Shown here piece after piece: positions 53,235 to 63,491 of a DNA stretch of 64,000 nt; the stretch's first letter is position 1, and every line of letters begins with the position of its first letter. The stretch spans positions 1-64,000 of the forward strand of contig NZ_NIHE01000011.1 of assembly GCF_002806995.1 (NCBI RefSeq), read 5' to 3'. The DNA comes from Confluentibacter lentus (GTDB taxonomy: Bacteria > Bacteroidota > Bacteroidia > Flavobacteriales > Flavobacteriaceae). Under the pieces are notes generated by a model. That model was not told the origin of the DNA, did not search any database, and was given only the letters and a program-made list of their open reading frames with translations. The translations under genes were made by a program, and so were the position numbers.

Positions 53235-54167
53235 ATGAAATTTATTACTTTTTTCACATTCATATTCATACAATCTATTGTGTTTTCCCAAAACTCAGAC
53301 TGTTTTTATGAAGAATCCAACAATATTGTAGTCATAGAAGCTGAAGATATGGATACAGATGGTCTATGGGATGTTAAAAATAATATTACTGGATTTTCGG
53401 GCAGTGGATATTTAGAATGGGGAAATGGGAGTTATTTTAACACACCAGGTACAGGTAAATTTTCAGTCAATATAAAGATAAACAATACTGGGCTATATAA
53501 ATTCCAATGGCGCACTAAAGTTGGTGCTGGCACTAGCTCAACAGATGAAAATGATTCGTGGCTACGTTTTCCAGATGCTGATAACTTCTTCGGACAAGAT
53601 GGCTCGAGCATTATTTATCCAACAGGAAGTGGTAAAACTCCGAATCCAGAAGGTGCAGGATCTGCCGGTTGGTTTAAGGTATATTCAAACGGAACTACGA
53701 ATTGGACATGGTCTACCCTAGTAAGTGACAACGATGGCCATGAGGTTTTTGTTCGATTTGATTCGCCAGGTATATATACCATGGAGATATCCGCACGATC
53801 AGAATTCCACCTATTAGATAGAATTGTATTAAGTAAAAGTACAGTATCTAATCCTACTAATTTAAGTATTCAAGAAGCAACCTGCTCCACCACATTATCG
53901 GTTACTGATATTGAAAACGCAAAAAAATTCAAGGTTTTTCCAAACCCAGTAACTTCATCTAGCAAAATTTCCCTTAACGGTATTCAGCCAGATTCCTATA
54001 AAGTAACAATTATGGATATTGTTGGTAAACAAGTATCAAACAAATTAAATCTAACATTTAAAAACGATATTGAAGAATTGGAAATAGGGTATTTAAAATC
54101 AGGACTTTATTTTCTCACTTTAAGTAGCGTAAACAATTCTTACTCAGCAAAATTACTCGTAAAATAA
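53235..54167 (+). CDS. T9SS-exported protein with a carbohydrate-binding-like domain
   Basis: 310 aa. Signal peptide (FITFFTFIFIQSIVFSQ). Residues about 24-215 form a beta-sandwich rich in Trp, Gly and Asp (VIEAEDMDTDGLWDV, SGYLEWGNGSYFNTPGTGKF, YKFQWRTKVGAGTS), reminiscent of CBM6-type lectin domains. Residues about 235-310 are a type A C-terminal sorting domain (VFPNPVTSSSKISLNG, MDIVGKQV, GLYFLTL), so it is secreted by the type IX system and anchored or released at the surface. Ligand and role unknown. Confidence 0.85.
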   Translation: MKFITFFTFIFIQSIVFSQNSDCFYEESNNIVVIEAEDMDTDGLWDVKNNITGFSGSGYLEWGNGSYFNTPGTGKFSVNIKINNTGLYKFQWRTKVGAGTSSTDENDSWLRFPDADNFFGQDGSSIIYPTGSGKTPNPEGAGSAGWFKVYSNGTTNWTWSTLVSDNDGHEVFVRFDSPGIYTMEISARSEFHLLDRIVLSKSTVSNPTNLSIQEATCSTTLSVTDIENAKKFKVFPNPVTSSSKISLNGIQPDSYKVTIMDIVGKQVSNKLNLTFKNDIEELEIGYLKSGLYFLTLSSVNNSYSAKLLVK

Positions 54168-54282
54168 TCCTTTTTCTATTTTTCACTCTTGTTCTATTAA
54201 ATGAGTTAATCCTTTTAGTGTAATTATCTAAGTTAAGACTTTAATAGTCTTGCTATTATTTATATTTACTGAAAATTTAATC

Positions 54283-54864
54283 ATGCTCCATTTAAAATTA
54301 GAAACTGACCCTAGGTGGGTAAATATTGTAGAAAGTAATATTGAAGAAATACTTACCGATCATGCATGGTGCGAACAAAAAGCCGCCACGAATGCCATTA
54401 CTATAATCACTCTAAATTCTGAACATACCGATTTGGTTACGGATTTACTAGAACTTGCCAAAGAAGAATTGGAGCACTTCCAAATGGTTCACGACATCAT
54501 TAAGAAACGTGGTTACAAACTAGGTAGGGAACGCAAGGATAGTTACGTGAACGAACTTTATAAATTCATGAATAAAGGCGGAAACAGATTGCAATGCATG
54601 GTAGATAGATTGTTGTTTTCAGCCATGATTGAAGCCAGAAGTTGCGAACGTTTTAAGCTTCTTTCCAAAGAAATAAAAGACCCAGAACTTTCCAAATTCT
54701 ACAATGATTTAATGATTAGTGAAGCGGGGCATTATACAACTTTCATCGGCTTCGCTAGAAAATACGGAAAAGATATTGATGTTGATAAACGTTGGAAAGA
54801 GTTAGTCGATTTTGAAAGCGAAGTGATAAAAAACTATGGTAAACATGAAACCATACACGGGTAA
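54283..54864 (+). CDS. miaE: tRNA-(ms2io6A)-hydroxylase (MiaE)
   Basis: 193 aa from ATG 54283, preferred over a TTG at 54250 that would give a hydrophobic N-terminus foreign to the family. Ferritin-like diiron protein: ligands in AKEELEHFQMVHDI, MIEARSCERFKLL and SEAGHYTTFIG. It hydroxylates ms2i6A at tRNA position 37, a reaction that needs oxygen. Length is near the short bacterial MiaE. Stands alone. Confidence 0.85.
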   Translation: MLHLKLETDPRWVNIVESNIEEILTDHAWCEQKAATNAITIITLNSEHTDLVTDLLELAKEELEHFQMVHDIIKKRGYKLGRERKDSYVNELYKFMNKGGNRLQCMVDRLLFSAMIEARSCERFKLLSKEIKDPELSKFYNDLMISEAGHYTTFIGFARKYGKDIDVDKRWKELVDFESEVIKNYGKHETIHG

Positions 54865-54906
54865 AACATCCACTTACTATTTTATCCATAAATTACATTG
54901 CAATGT

Positions 54907-54943
54907 TTGAATGCTAGCTTCAATATTTTATCTTTGCTAGCTT
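54907..54943 (+). promoter_or_regulatory. Promoter of pheT with a flanking direct repeat
   Basis: TTG (54907-54909), 19 bp, TATCTTTG (54929-54936), an exact match. GCTAGCTT occurs at 54913-54920 and 54936-54943, 23 bp apart, around the -7 box. Confidence 0.7.
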
Positions 54944-54961
54944 ATAAAACTGTAAATTTTC

Positions 54962-57388
54962 ATGAAGATTTCATACAATTGGTTAAAACAATTTATTAAG
55001 ATTGATTGGACACCTGAACAAACTGCCGAATTACTAACAGACTTGGGTCTTGAGGTTGAAGGCATTGAGTCCTATCAATCTGTAAAAGGTGGCCTAGAAG
55101 GTGTTGTAGTTGGAGAAGTTTTAACGTGTATTAAACACCCAAATGCGGATAAATTAAGAATCACAACTGTTAATATTGGAGAGGAAAATCCTTTGCAAAT
55201 CGTTTGTGGTGCTCCAAATGTAGCTGTTGGTCAGAAAGTACCCGTCGCCACTATTGGAACGACGCTTTACTCCAAAGAAGGTGAATCTTGGACCATTAAA
55301 AAAGGAAATATCCGTGGCGAAGAAAGTCATGGAATGATTTGTGCCGAAGATGAGCTTGGCCTAGGGGCATCTCACGAAGGTATTTTGGTACTTGATGAAT
55401 CATGTAAAGTAGGCACACCCGTAGCAGACATTTTTGATGTTGAAAATGACCATGTTTTTGAAATCGGATTAACTCCAAATAGGGCTGATGCCATGAGCCA
55501 TTTAGGAACTGCACGCGATTTAAAAGCGGGGTTGATTCAAAAAGATATTACTTTAGAGTTTATCACACCATCTGTGAGTGCCTTTCATATTGATAGTAGA
55601 ACATTAAAAATTGATGTTGATGTTAAAAATAAAGAATTGGCACCTCGCTATTGTGGCTTAACCATCTCTGGAATAAAAGTAGAAACATCTCCTGTTTGGT
55701 TGCAAAACCGTCTGAAATCTATAGGATTAAAGCCTATAAATAATGTTGTAGATGCGACCAATTATGTGCTGCACGACTTGGGTCAGCCACTTCACGCTTT
55801 TGATGCAGCTAAAATTTCAGGCCATAAAATTGAAGTCAAAACTGTACCTTCTGGAACAAAATTCACAACCCTCGATGGCGTTGAACGCGAACTGCATGAG
55901 GATGATTTAATGATTTGCGATGCCGAAAAACCCATGTGTATTGCGGGTGTTTTTGGAGGTATGCACTCCGGCGTTTCTGAAAGTACAACCAATATTTTCT
56001 TAGAAAGTGCTTATTTTAATCCGGTTAGCATTCGGAAATCTGCAAAGCGACACGGATTGAATACCGATGCTTCTTTTAGATTTGAACGCGGTATCGACCC
56101 AAATATTACCGAATACGCACTTAAATGCGCCGCATTATTGATTCAAGAAGTTGCTGGTGGTGAAATTACTAGTGACATTATTGATATTTATCCCAAAAAA
56201 ATTGAGGATTTTCAGGTACGGTTTAGTTTTGAAAATGCCAAAAAGTTAATAGGCGAGGAAATTCCTAAGGAAACCATTAAACGTATATTAACGTCCTTGG
56301 AAATTAAAATAAATAATGTTACGGAAACGGGCTTGGGCTTAACAGTACCAGCCTATAGAAATGATGTGCTTCGTGAAGCAGACATTATTGAGGAAATTCT
56401 GCGTGTTTATGGCTATAACAATATCAACATTACCGAAAAACTAAATGCTTCGGTTTCCAGCTCCACACGTTTTGAAGACCATAAAATTCAAAACATTGTT
56501 GGTAACCAATTAGCTGCTCAAGGCTTTTTGGAGATTATGGCAAACTCGCTTACAACGCCTAACTATATTTCATTAACCAACCAATTAAAAGAGGAACATA
56601 ATATCACAATATTAAATCCTCTGAGTGGCGATTTGTCTGTTTTAAGACAATCCTTATTGTTTTCTGGACTGGAATCAGTTTCATATAATATCAACAGAAA
56701 ACGCAGTGATTTGAAACTGTTTGAATTTGGCAAAACCTATCACAGTTATAATGACAAACGTGAGGAATTTAAACATCTCACTGTTTTTGTAACCGGAAAT
56801 AAAAACCAAGAACATTGGCATGTTGCTAATGAAAAAAGTGATTTCTTTTTTCTTAAAGGAACGATTAATGCATTATTGGAACGTTTAGGAATTTCCAGAT
56901 ATACTGAAACACCAATTAATAATGATTTGTTTAGTGAAGGATTAACTATAGGTTTAGGAAAAAAACAATTGGTTGATTTCGGACTTGTTAAAAAATCCAT
57001 ACTTAAACATTTTGATATTTCACAAGAAGTCTTGTTTGCTGATGTTCATTGGGATGCTATTTTAGAAGTTATAAAAAATAACACCATCAAGTTTAAAGCC
57101 ATTCCTAAATACCCAGAAGTCCGCAGGGATTTTGCTTTGCTTATAGATGATAACATAACTTTTGAATCCATTTATAAAATAGCAAAGCAAAGCGAAAAGC
57201 AATTACTTAAAAGTGTTAATTTATTTGATGTGTACCAAGGTAAAAATCTACCAACTGGCAAAAAAAGTTATGCTGTTAGCTTCACATTACAAGATGAAAA
57301 CAATACACTAACCGATAAGCAAATTGATAAGATCATGAGCACACTTCAAATTCAATTTGAAAATCAATTAGGGGCTGAATTGAGGTAA
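54962..57388 (+). CDS. pheT: Phenylalanine-tRNA ligase beta subunit
   Basis: 808 aa, typical size (about 795-810). N-terminal tRNA-binding OB fold (about 40-150, CIKHPNADKLRITTVNIG), the B3/B4 editing domains (from about 205), B5 with FENAKKLIGEEIP, and the C-terminal anticodon-binding domain (about 710-808, KYPEVRRDFALLIDDNITF). The catalytic alpha subunit pheS is not adjacent. Its 3' end overlaps a convergent membrane-protein gene by 25 bases. Confidence 0.96.
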   Translation: MKISYNWLKQFIKIDWTPEQTAELLTDLGLEVEGIESYQSVKGGLEGVVVGEVLTCIKHPNADKLRITTVNIGEENPLQIVCGAPNVAVGQKVPVATIGTTLYSKEGESWTIKKGNIRGEESHGMICAEDELGLGASHEGILVLDESCKVGTPVADIFDVENDHVFEIGLTPNRADAMSHLGTARDLKAGLIQKDITLEFITPSVSAFHIDSRTLKIDVDVKNKELAPRYCGLTISGIKVETSPVWLQNRLKSIGLKPINNVVDATNYVLHDLGQPLHAFDAAKISGHKIEVKTVPSGTKFTTLDGVERELHEDDLMICDAEKPMCIAGVFGGMHSGVSESTTNIFLESAYFNPVSIRKSAKRHGLNTDASFRFERGIDPNITEYALKCAALLIQEVAGGEITSDIIDIYPKKIEDFQVRFSFENAKKLIGEEIPKETIKRILTSLEIKINNVTETGLGLTVPAYRNDVLREADIIEEILRVYGYNNINITEKLNASVSSSTRFEDHKIQNIVGNQLAAQGFLEIMANSLTTPNYISLTNQLKEEHNITILNPLSGDLSVLRQSLLFSGLESVSYNINRKRSDLKLFEFGKTYHSYNDKREEFKHLTVFVTGNKNQEHWHVANEKSDFFFLKGTINALLERLGISRYTETPINNDLFSEGLTIGLGKKQLVDFGLVKKSILKHFDISQEVLFADVHWDAILEVIKNNTIKFKAIPKYPEVRRDFALLIDDNITFESIYKIAKQSEKQLLKSVNLFDVYQGKNLPTGKKSYAVSFTLQDENNTLTDKQIDKIMSTLQIQFENQLGAELR

Positions 57389-58605
57389 TGTTTTTTGCTT
57401 TTATCATGCTTTATTAAATAATGAATAATAATAAGACTTATAGATAAAAATAAGTAAACATTGAACACTCCTATTTTAGGACCTATAGTAGTGTGATATA
57501 TTTTAAAAGATACTATAAAATTTAATACGGTTAAAAATGTAATCGCCAATATGTATTTTATCTTTGCAAATACGTCAAAATAATTTTGCCTTACAAGTAG
57601 TAAATGTTTCAATTCTTGACTCATAAAGAATCCAAATATTGGCCACAAGAAAAATAAAGGCATTACTAACAATCTCAATTCACGGGCTCTAGCACTTAAC
57701 AAAACAATAATTAAATTTATTACCAGTGTTAAAAAGAAGGCTTTAACAAACTTGTTAAGTTTTAAACTTAAAAAGAAAGGATTCTTAAAACTTTGAAATA
57801 AAAAATATATAGGAATTAAATACATGATTATTATGGCTCCAATGGTTTCAATTATGAAATCTAAATTTTGAAAATTATAGCCCATCCTAGAAAACCTAAG
57901 CAAGAGATAGTCCCTAGATGACTCAAAATCTTTTGATTCCTGCATAACAAAATAAACATAAAAGCAATAAACCAATATTGGAACAGCTAAAGCTATTGTT
58001 TTTTCTCTAACACGTATTGATTCAAAATTTCCCTTAAAATCAATCTTGCTTTCATAAACATACAGCATAAAAAGTCCTGGAATCAATATCATAGCTGTTT
58101 CTCTGGTTATAATAGCTAAGCTAAAGGTTAGAATGAACCAAAAAATCCTTTCTTTAATAAAAAGTATTAAACTTAAAAACATAAAACAAAACTGCAAAGG
58201 TTCGTCATAAGTGTAAACAGGGATGAAAAATGCAAATAGATTAGAAAAACATAAATAAAAAGCTAAAACAGAGAGTAAACCAATCTTTGAATTCTTAATA
58301 ATCTGCTGCGATAAGTAAAATAATAAAGGCCCGCAAATGAAAAAAAATGTAAAATTGACCAAAACAAACGAATAACCTATTTCAATTGAAAAAAATTTAG
58401 AAAAAAATTCTATAAAAAATGTCGTTAACTGCCTTTTATAAAAAACTGGATGGTTTTTATGTAATTCTACGACTTCTATTAAGTCACTGTTGGATATCCA
58501 AAAACTTTCTCCATTAATCATAGTGTTTATACCACTAAACAAATGCAAACAAAACATTAGCATGGTCATTAAAGAACTTAATAAATAAGGAGCAATTTTT
58601 TTCAA
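57364..58605 (-). CDS. Polytopic membrane protein, GT-C-glycosyltransferase-like
   Basis: 413 aa with about ten hydrophobic segments. A long first loop (about residues 28-70) and a later acidic motif pair, YTYDEPLQ (about 137-143) and a RETAMILIPG segment, resemble the layout of GT-C glycosyltransferases of Bacteroidota. No donor or acceptor can be named. The last 25 bases lie within pheT. Confidence 0.7.
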   Translation of the reverse strand: MKKIAPYLLSSLMTMLMFCLHLFSGINTMINGESFWISNSDLIEVVELHKNHPVFYKRQLTTFFIEFFSKFFSIEIGYSFVLVNFTFFFICGPLLFYLSQQIIKNSKIGLLSVLAFYLCFSNLFAFFIPVYTYDEPLQFCFMFLSLILFIKERIFWFILTFSLAIITRETAMILIPGLFMLYVYESKIDFKGNFESIRVREKTIALAVPILVYCFYVYFVMQESKDFESSRDYLLLRFSRMGYNFQNLDFIIETIGAIIIMYLIPIYFLFQSFKNPFFLSLKLNKFVKAFFLTLVINLIIVLLSARARELRLLVMPLFFLWPIFGFFMSQELKHLLLVRQNYFDVFAKIKYILAITFLTVLNFIVSFKIYHTTIGPKIGVFNVYLFLSISLIIIHYLIKHDKSKKHYLNSAPN

Positions 58606-58687
58606 TACTTTGATATATTTAAAATAACAGTTTTTTACAATGAGTTCATATTTTAATTCACTAACTTTACTAATATAGCAATAAAAT

Positions 58688-58924
58688 ATGTTTAACTCAG
58701 ATTACATAAAAATATTTACTGGCAGTTTTATAATAGTTCAACTTATTTCCAAAAAGTTAAACGCCATTGGTATCAACCCAGTTATAAAAGATGAAACGGA
58801 ATCTGGACGTTTAGCTGGCTTTGGAGCCTCTATTCAAGGACTTCAAGAAATTTACGTACATGAGGACGAACTTGACAAAGCTGTGGACATTGTTGAAAGC
58901 GTTACCGCTGAATTTCAATCGTAA
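58688..58924 (+). CDS. DUF2007 protein
   Basis: 78 aa. The compact alpha/beta pattern KIFTGSFIIVQLISKKLNAIGINPVIKDE followed by YVHEDELDKAVDIV matches the DUF2007 family (putative signal-transducing proteins related to PII-like folds). Function unknown. It is convergent with the ABC-F gene; the intervening 110-base element separates them. Confidence 0.85.
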   Translation: MFNSDYIKIFTGSFIIVQLISKKLNAIGINPVIKDETESGRLAGFGASIQGLQEIYVHEDELDKAVDIVESVTAEFQS

Positions 58925-59034
58925 TGTCATTGCCGCGAAGGCGGTAATCTTTAAAAATCGAACGCTTTAATGGATTCTTTCCCGATAGCTATCGGGATTC
59001 GCAGGAAATCGAAGATTCGACGAAGTCAATGACA
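58925..59034. repeat. 110-base element with terminal inverted repeats and a central palindrome
   Basis: Ends TGTCATTG (58925-58932) and CAATGACA (59027-59034) are perfect 8-bp inverted repeats. The interior holds an 18-bp perfect palindrome TCCCGATAGCTATCGGGA (58980-58997), and the element fills the space between two convergent genes. No open frame. The architecture resembles a miniature inverted-repeat element or a REP-like dispersed repeat; copy number elsewhere cannot be seen. Confidence 0.6.
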
Positions 59035-59039
59035 AAAAA

Positions 59040-60674
<1,635 letters not shown>

Positions 60675-60686
60675 TTATTTTTTTTG

Positions 60687-60694
60687 CAAAAGTA
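60687..60694 (-). promoter_or_regulatory. -7 box TACTTTTG of the ABC-F gene
   Basis: Exact TAnnTTTG match on the minus strand, 22 bases above the start. The -33 element is not a clear TTG. Confidence 0.5.
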
Positions 60695-60882
60695 GAAAAA
60701 TGAAATGGGAAGTCGAAACTTAGACGATTGTTTTTAATAAAGGGAAAAATCTAATTTTTAAATAAATAAAATATCTCCAAAATTTACAATTAGACATAAA
60801 ATACATTTTAACATATTTTTTTTATGACACATATAAAAAAAGTTTAGTTTTATCTACTACCTAAAACTAACTAAATAACATT

Positions 60883-62421
60883 ATGAAACAACTTGTATTT
60901 TTGATACTGATGTTTGGCGCAATGAATAATGCTTTCGCACAAAACACGCCCATCGACACTAGTAAATATCCGCCTTTAACAACCTTTACAGCACAAGAAG
61001 ACCATGCCAATATGATGCAACAACTGGGTATTACCGAAGTGAGACCCGGTAAAAGTGGTGACCCAACAAATCCAAATTCCGCAAACTATGACGAAGCCAT
61101 CGCCAACCCTTGCCCAGAATTGCCGGAGATTTTGGTTACCAATAAAGGCAAAAAAGTCACCACGCCAGACATGTGGTGGAATACGCGAAGACCAGAATTG
61201 GTTGAAATGTTTGAGCGTGAAGTATATGGACGCATTCCCGAAAATGTACCAAACGTCACTTGGAAGGTTGAAATAGTGGACAACGAACGTGTTGGACGCA
61301 TTCCGGTGATTGCAAAAAAATTAGTGGGTCATGTCGATAATAGTTCCTACCCTTTGATTAATGTGGATATAGAAATGGTTGTGGTTTTACCAACCAATGT
61401 AAAAGGCCCTGTTCCCGTACTCATGATGTTTGGTAGTCCTCGTTTACCAGCACCTGCCCAGCCAAGTCCAGAAGATTTAGAGAAAGTCAACAAAAGTTTT
61501 AAAGCTATGATGATTGCTAATGACCCCGATATGAAAACCGTTTTTGAGCGTTATCCTGCTTACGAACCTATCACTAGATTGGCTGGTCCAGGATTTTTCG
61601 CGCCCCCTGTAGATGGAAACTCGCCTCCTACCGAACAATTATTGGCAGCAGGCTGGGGTTATGCCACCATCTCAACAGCAAGTATTCAAGCTGATAATGG
61701 TGCCGGACTTACAAGAGGTATTATTGGATTGGTAAACAAAGGGCAGCCTCGTACCCCAGAACAATGGGGGTCACTTCGTGCTTGGGCTTGGGGCGCTGCC
61801 CGTGGATTGGATTATTTAGAAACAGACCCACTAGTCGATGCCAAAAAAGTAGGTATCGAAGGCGTTTCACGTTATGGAAAAGCGGCACTAGTCACCTTGG
61901 CTTTTGAACCACGTTTTGCTTTGGGACTGATTGGCTCCTCGGGGAAAGGTGGTGCTACCTTACACCGTCGCGTTTTTGGTGAAGCGGTTGAAAACCTTGG
62001 AAGCTCTGGAGAATATCATTGGATGGCCGGTAATTATATTAAATATTCCGCTGAAAAAGGTAAATTAGGTAAAATGACGGGGTGTGATTTACCAGTAGAT
62101 TCGCACCAACTTCTGGCATTAGCGGCTCCTAAACTAACGTTTATAAGTTATGGCATTCCTGAAAAGGGAGATGCCCTTTGGTTGGATCAAAAAGGAAGTT
62201 ATCAGGCAACCATTGCTGCTGGAACCGTTTTCAAACTACTTGGCGTAAAGGATTTAGGTGTTTCAAACGATTACCATAAAGAGGTAATGCCACCTATGTT
62301 AACAGATATGCTTGATGGTGAATTGGCTTGGAGACAACATGATGGCGGACATACCGATGCCCCAAACTTTCAGCATTTTATTCCTTGGGCAAGTCAAAAA
62401 TTAGGCTATAAACCCAATTAA
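60883..62421 (+). CDS. Glucuronoyl esterase-like protein (CE15)
   Basis: 512 aa with a signal peptide (LVFLILMFGAMNNAFAQ). The alpha/beta-hydrolase nucleophile elbow GVSRYGKA (Ser329) is the CE15 hallmark, and a likely catalytic His lies in QHDGGHTD (about residue 490). CE15 enzymes cleave ester bonds between glucuronic acid of xylan and lignin alcohols. The mature enzyme is longer than fungal members but near bacterial ones. First gene of a catabolic cluster with a hydroxypyruvate isomerase-like and an enolase-superfamily enzyme. Substrate is inferred from the family. Confidence 0.82.
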   Translation: MKQLVFLILMFGAMNNAFAQNTPIDTSKYPPLTTFTAQEDHANMMQQLGITEVRPGKSGDPTNPNSANYDEAIANPCPELPEILVTNKGKKVTTPDMWWNTRRPELVEMFEREVYGRIPENVPNVTWKVEIVDNERVGRIPVIAKKLVGHVDNSSYPLINVDIEMVVVLPTNVKGPVPVLMMFGSPRLPAPAQPSPEDLEKVNKSFKAMMIANDPDMKTVFERYPAYEPITRLAGPGFFAPPVDGNSPPTEQLLAAGWGYATISTASIQADNGAGLTRGIIGLVNKGQPRTPEQWGSLRAWAWGAARGLDYLETDPLVDAKKVGIEGVSRYGKAALVTLAFEPRFALGLIGSSGKGGATLHRRVFGEAVENLGSSGEYHWMAGNYIKYSAEKGKLGKMTGCDLPVDSHQLLALAAPKLTFISYGIPEKGDALWLDQKGSYQATIAAGTVFKLLGVKDLGVSNDYHKEVMPPMLTDMLDGELAWRQHDGGHTDAPNFQHFIPWASQKLGYKPN

Positions 62422-62449
62422 CTTAAAACCTATGAAATTTTAACTTTTG

Positions 62450-62477
62450 AACTCCAACGTTTTACGCTGGAGTTTTT
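62450..62477 (+). terminator. Intrinsic terminator after the CE15 gene
   Basis: AACTCCAaCG / CGcTGGAGTT with one mismatch, 5-base loop, followed by TTTTT. So the next gene is probably transcribed separately or by read-through. Confidence 0.75.
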
Positions 62478-62506
62478 TATATTTAGATACTAAACTAAAC
62501 CTAAAA

Positions 62507-63376
62507 ATGAAAAGACGTACATTCATTGCCTCAACCGTGACGGTATCAGTAGGAACCTTAGCGCATTTTGAAGCTTTTCCTTCTACTCCTTTCAATAAAA
62601 AATCTTCAGAATTGAAAAACAACATACATCACAGTGCCTGCCGTTGGTGCTACAACGACATTCCCTTAGAGCCATTATTACAACACTTCAATAACCTAGG
62701 TATAAAAGCCATGGATTTGGTAGGTCCAGATGAATGGCCATTACTAAAAAAACACAACATCCATGCATCGATGTGCTGGGGAGCTGAACTAGGTCTATCC
62801 GATGGCTGGTGTGACACCAAATTTCATGAACAACTGATTAAAAATTACACTGAAATGATTCCTAAAGTGGCAGAAGCAGGATATACAAACCTAATTTGTT
62901 TTAGTGGCAACCGCAGAGGTATGGATGATGCCGTAGGATTACAGAATTGTGCAGATGGATTGAAACAAATTCTACCCCTTGCAGAAAAGCATGGCGTTGT
63001 TTTACAGATGGAACTACTCAACTCCAAAGTAGACCATAAAGATTATATGTGCGATCACACTGCTTGGGGCGTTGAACTGTGTAAAAGTTTGAATTCCAAT
63101 CATTTTAAATTATTATATGATATCTACCACATGCAAATCATGGAAGGCGATATTATTAGAAATATTCAGGATTATCACCAATACATCGGTCATTATCACA
63201 CGGGAGGAAACCCGGGACGACATGAAATTGACAACACACAAGAACTCTTCTACCCTGCCATCATGAAAGCCATATTAAAAACAGGCTATAAAGGGTATGT
63301 CGCACAAGAATTTGTTCCTTCTTGGGATGATAAAATAGCCGCCCTAAAACAAGGTGTCACTATTTGTGATGTATAG
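62507..63376 (+). CDS. Hydroxypyruvate isomerase-family TIM-barrel protein with Tat-like leader
   Basis: 289 aa from ATG 62507, immediately followed by KRRTFIAST, a twin-arginine-type leader, so export through Tat is likely. The frame is open further up to a TTG at 62447, but this would overlap the terminator. TIM-barrel sugar isomerase region: HSACRWCYND, CWGAELGLSDGWC, GYTNLICFSGNR, LLYDIYHMQIMEGD (metal/His), GHYHTGGNPGRHEID and VAQEFVPSWD. The family includes hydroxypyruvate isomerase and related ketose isomerases. Upstream CE15 and downstream enolase-superfamily gene suggest uronate catabolism. Confidence 0.85.
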   Translation: MKRRTFIASTVTVSVGTLAHFEAFPSTPFNKKSSELKNNIHHSACRWCYNDIPLEPLLQHFNNLGIKAMDLVGPDEWPLLKKHNIHASMCWGAELGLSDGWCDTKFHEQLIKNYTEMIPKVAEAGYTNLICFSGNRRGMDDAVGLQNCADGLKQILPLAEKHGVVLQMELLNSKVDHKDYMCDHTAWGVELCKSLNSNHFKLLYDIYHMQIMEGDIIRNIQDYHQYIGHYHTGGNPGRHEIDNTQELFYPAIMKAILKTGYKGYVAQEFVPSWDDKIAALKQGVTICDV

Positions 63377-63491
63377 TGAAAATTAAGAACCTGACTTTCT
63401 AAAAACCAATAATCCTGTTTTTAACTTTTGAAAACCAACTAATAACCATTATTTTTTATATTTATTAACCAAACTCAAACTAAACTAAAAA

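Noticed and set aside
54250-54282. Extended TTG start for miaE
   Set aside because: Adds a hydrophobic stretch not seen in the family; ATG at 54283 gives the usual N-terminus.
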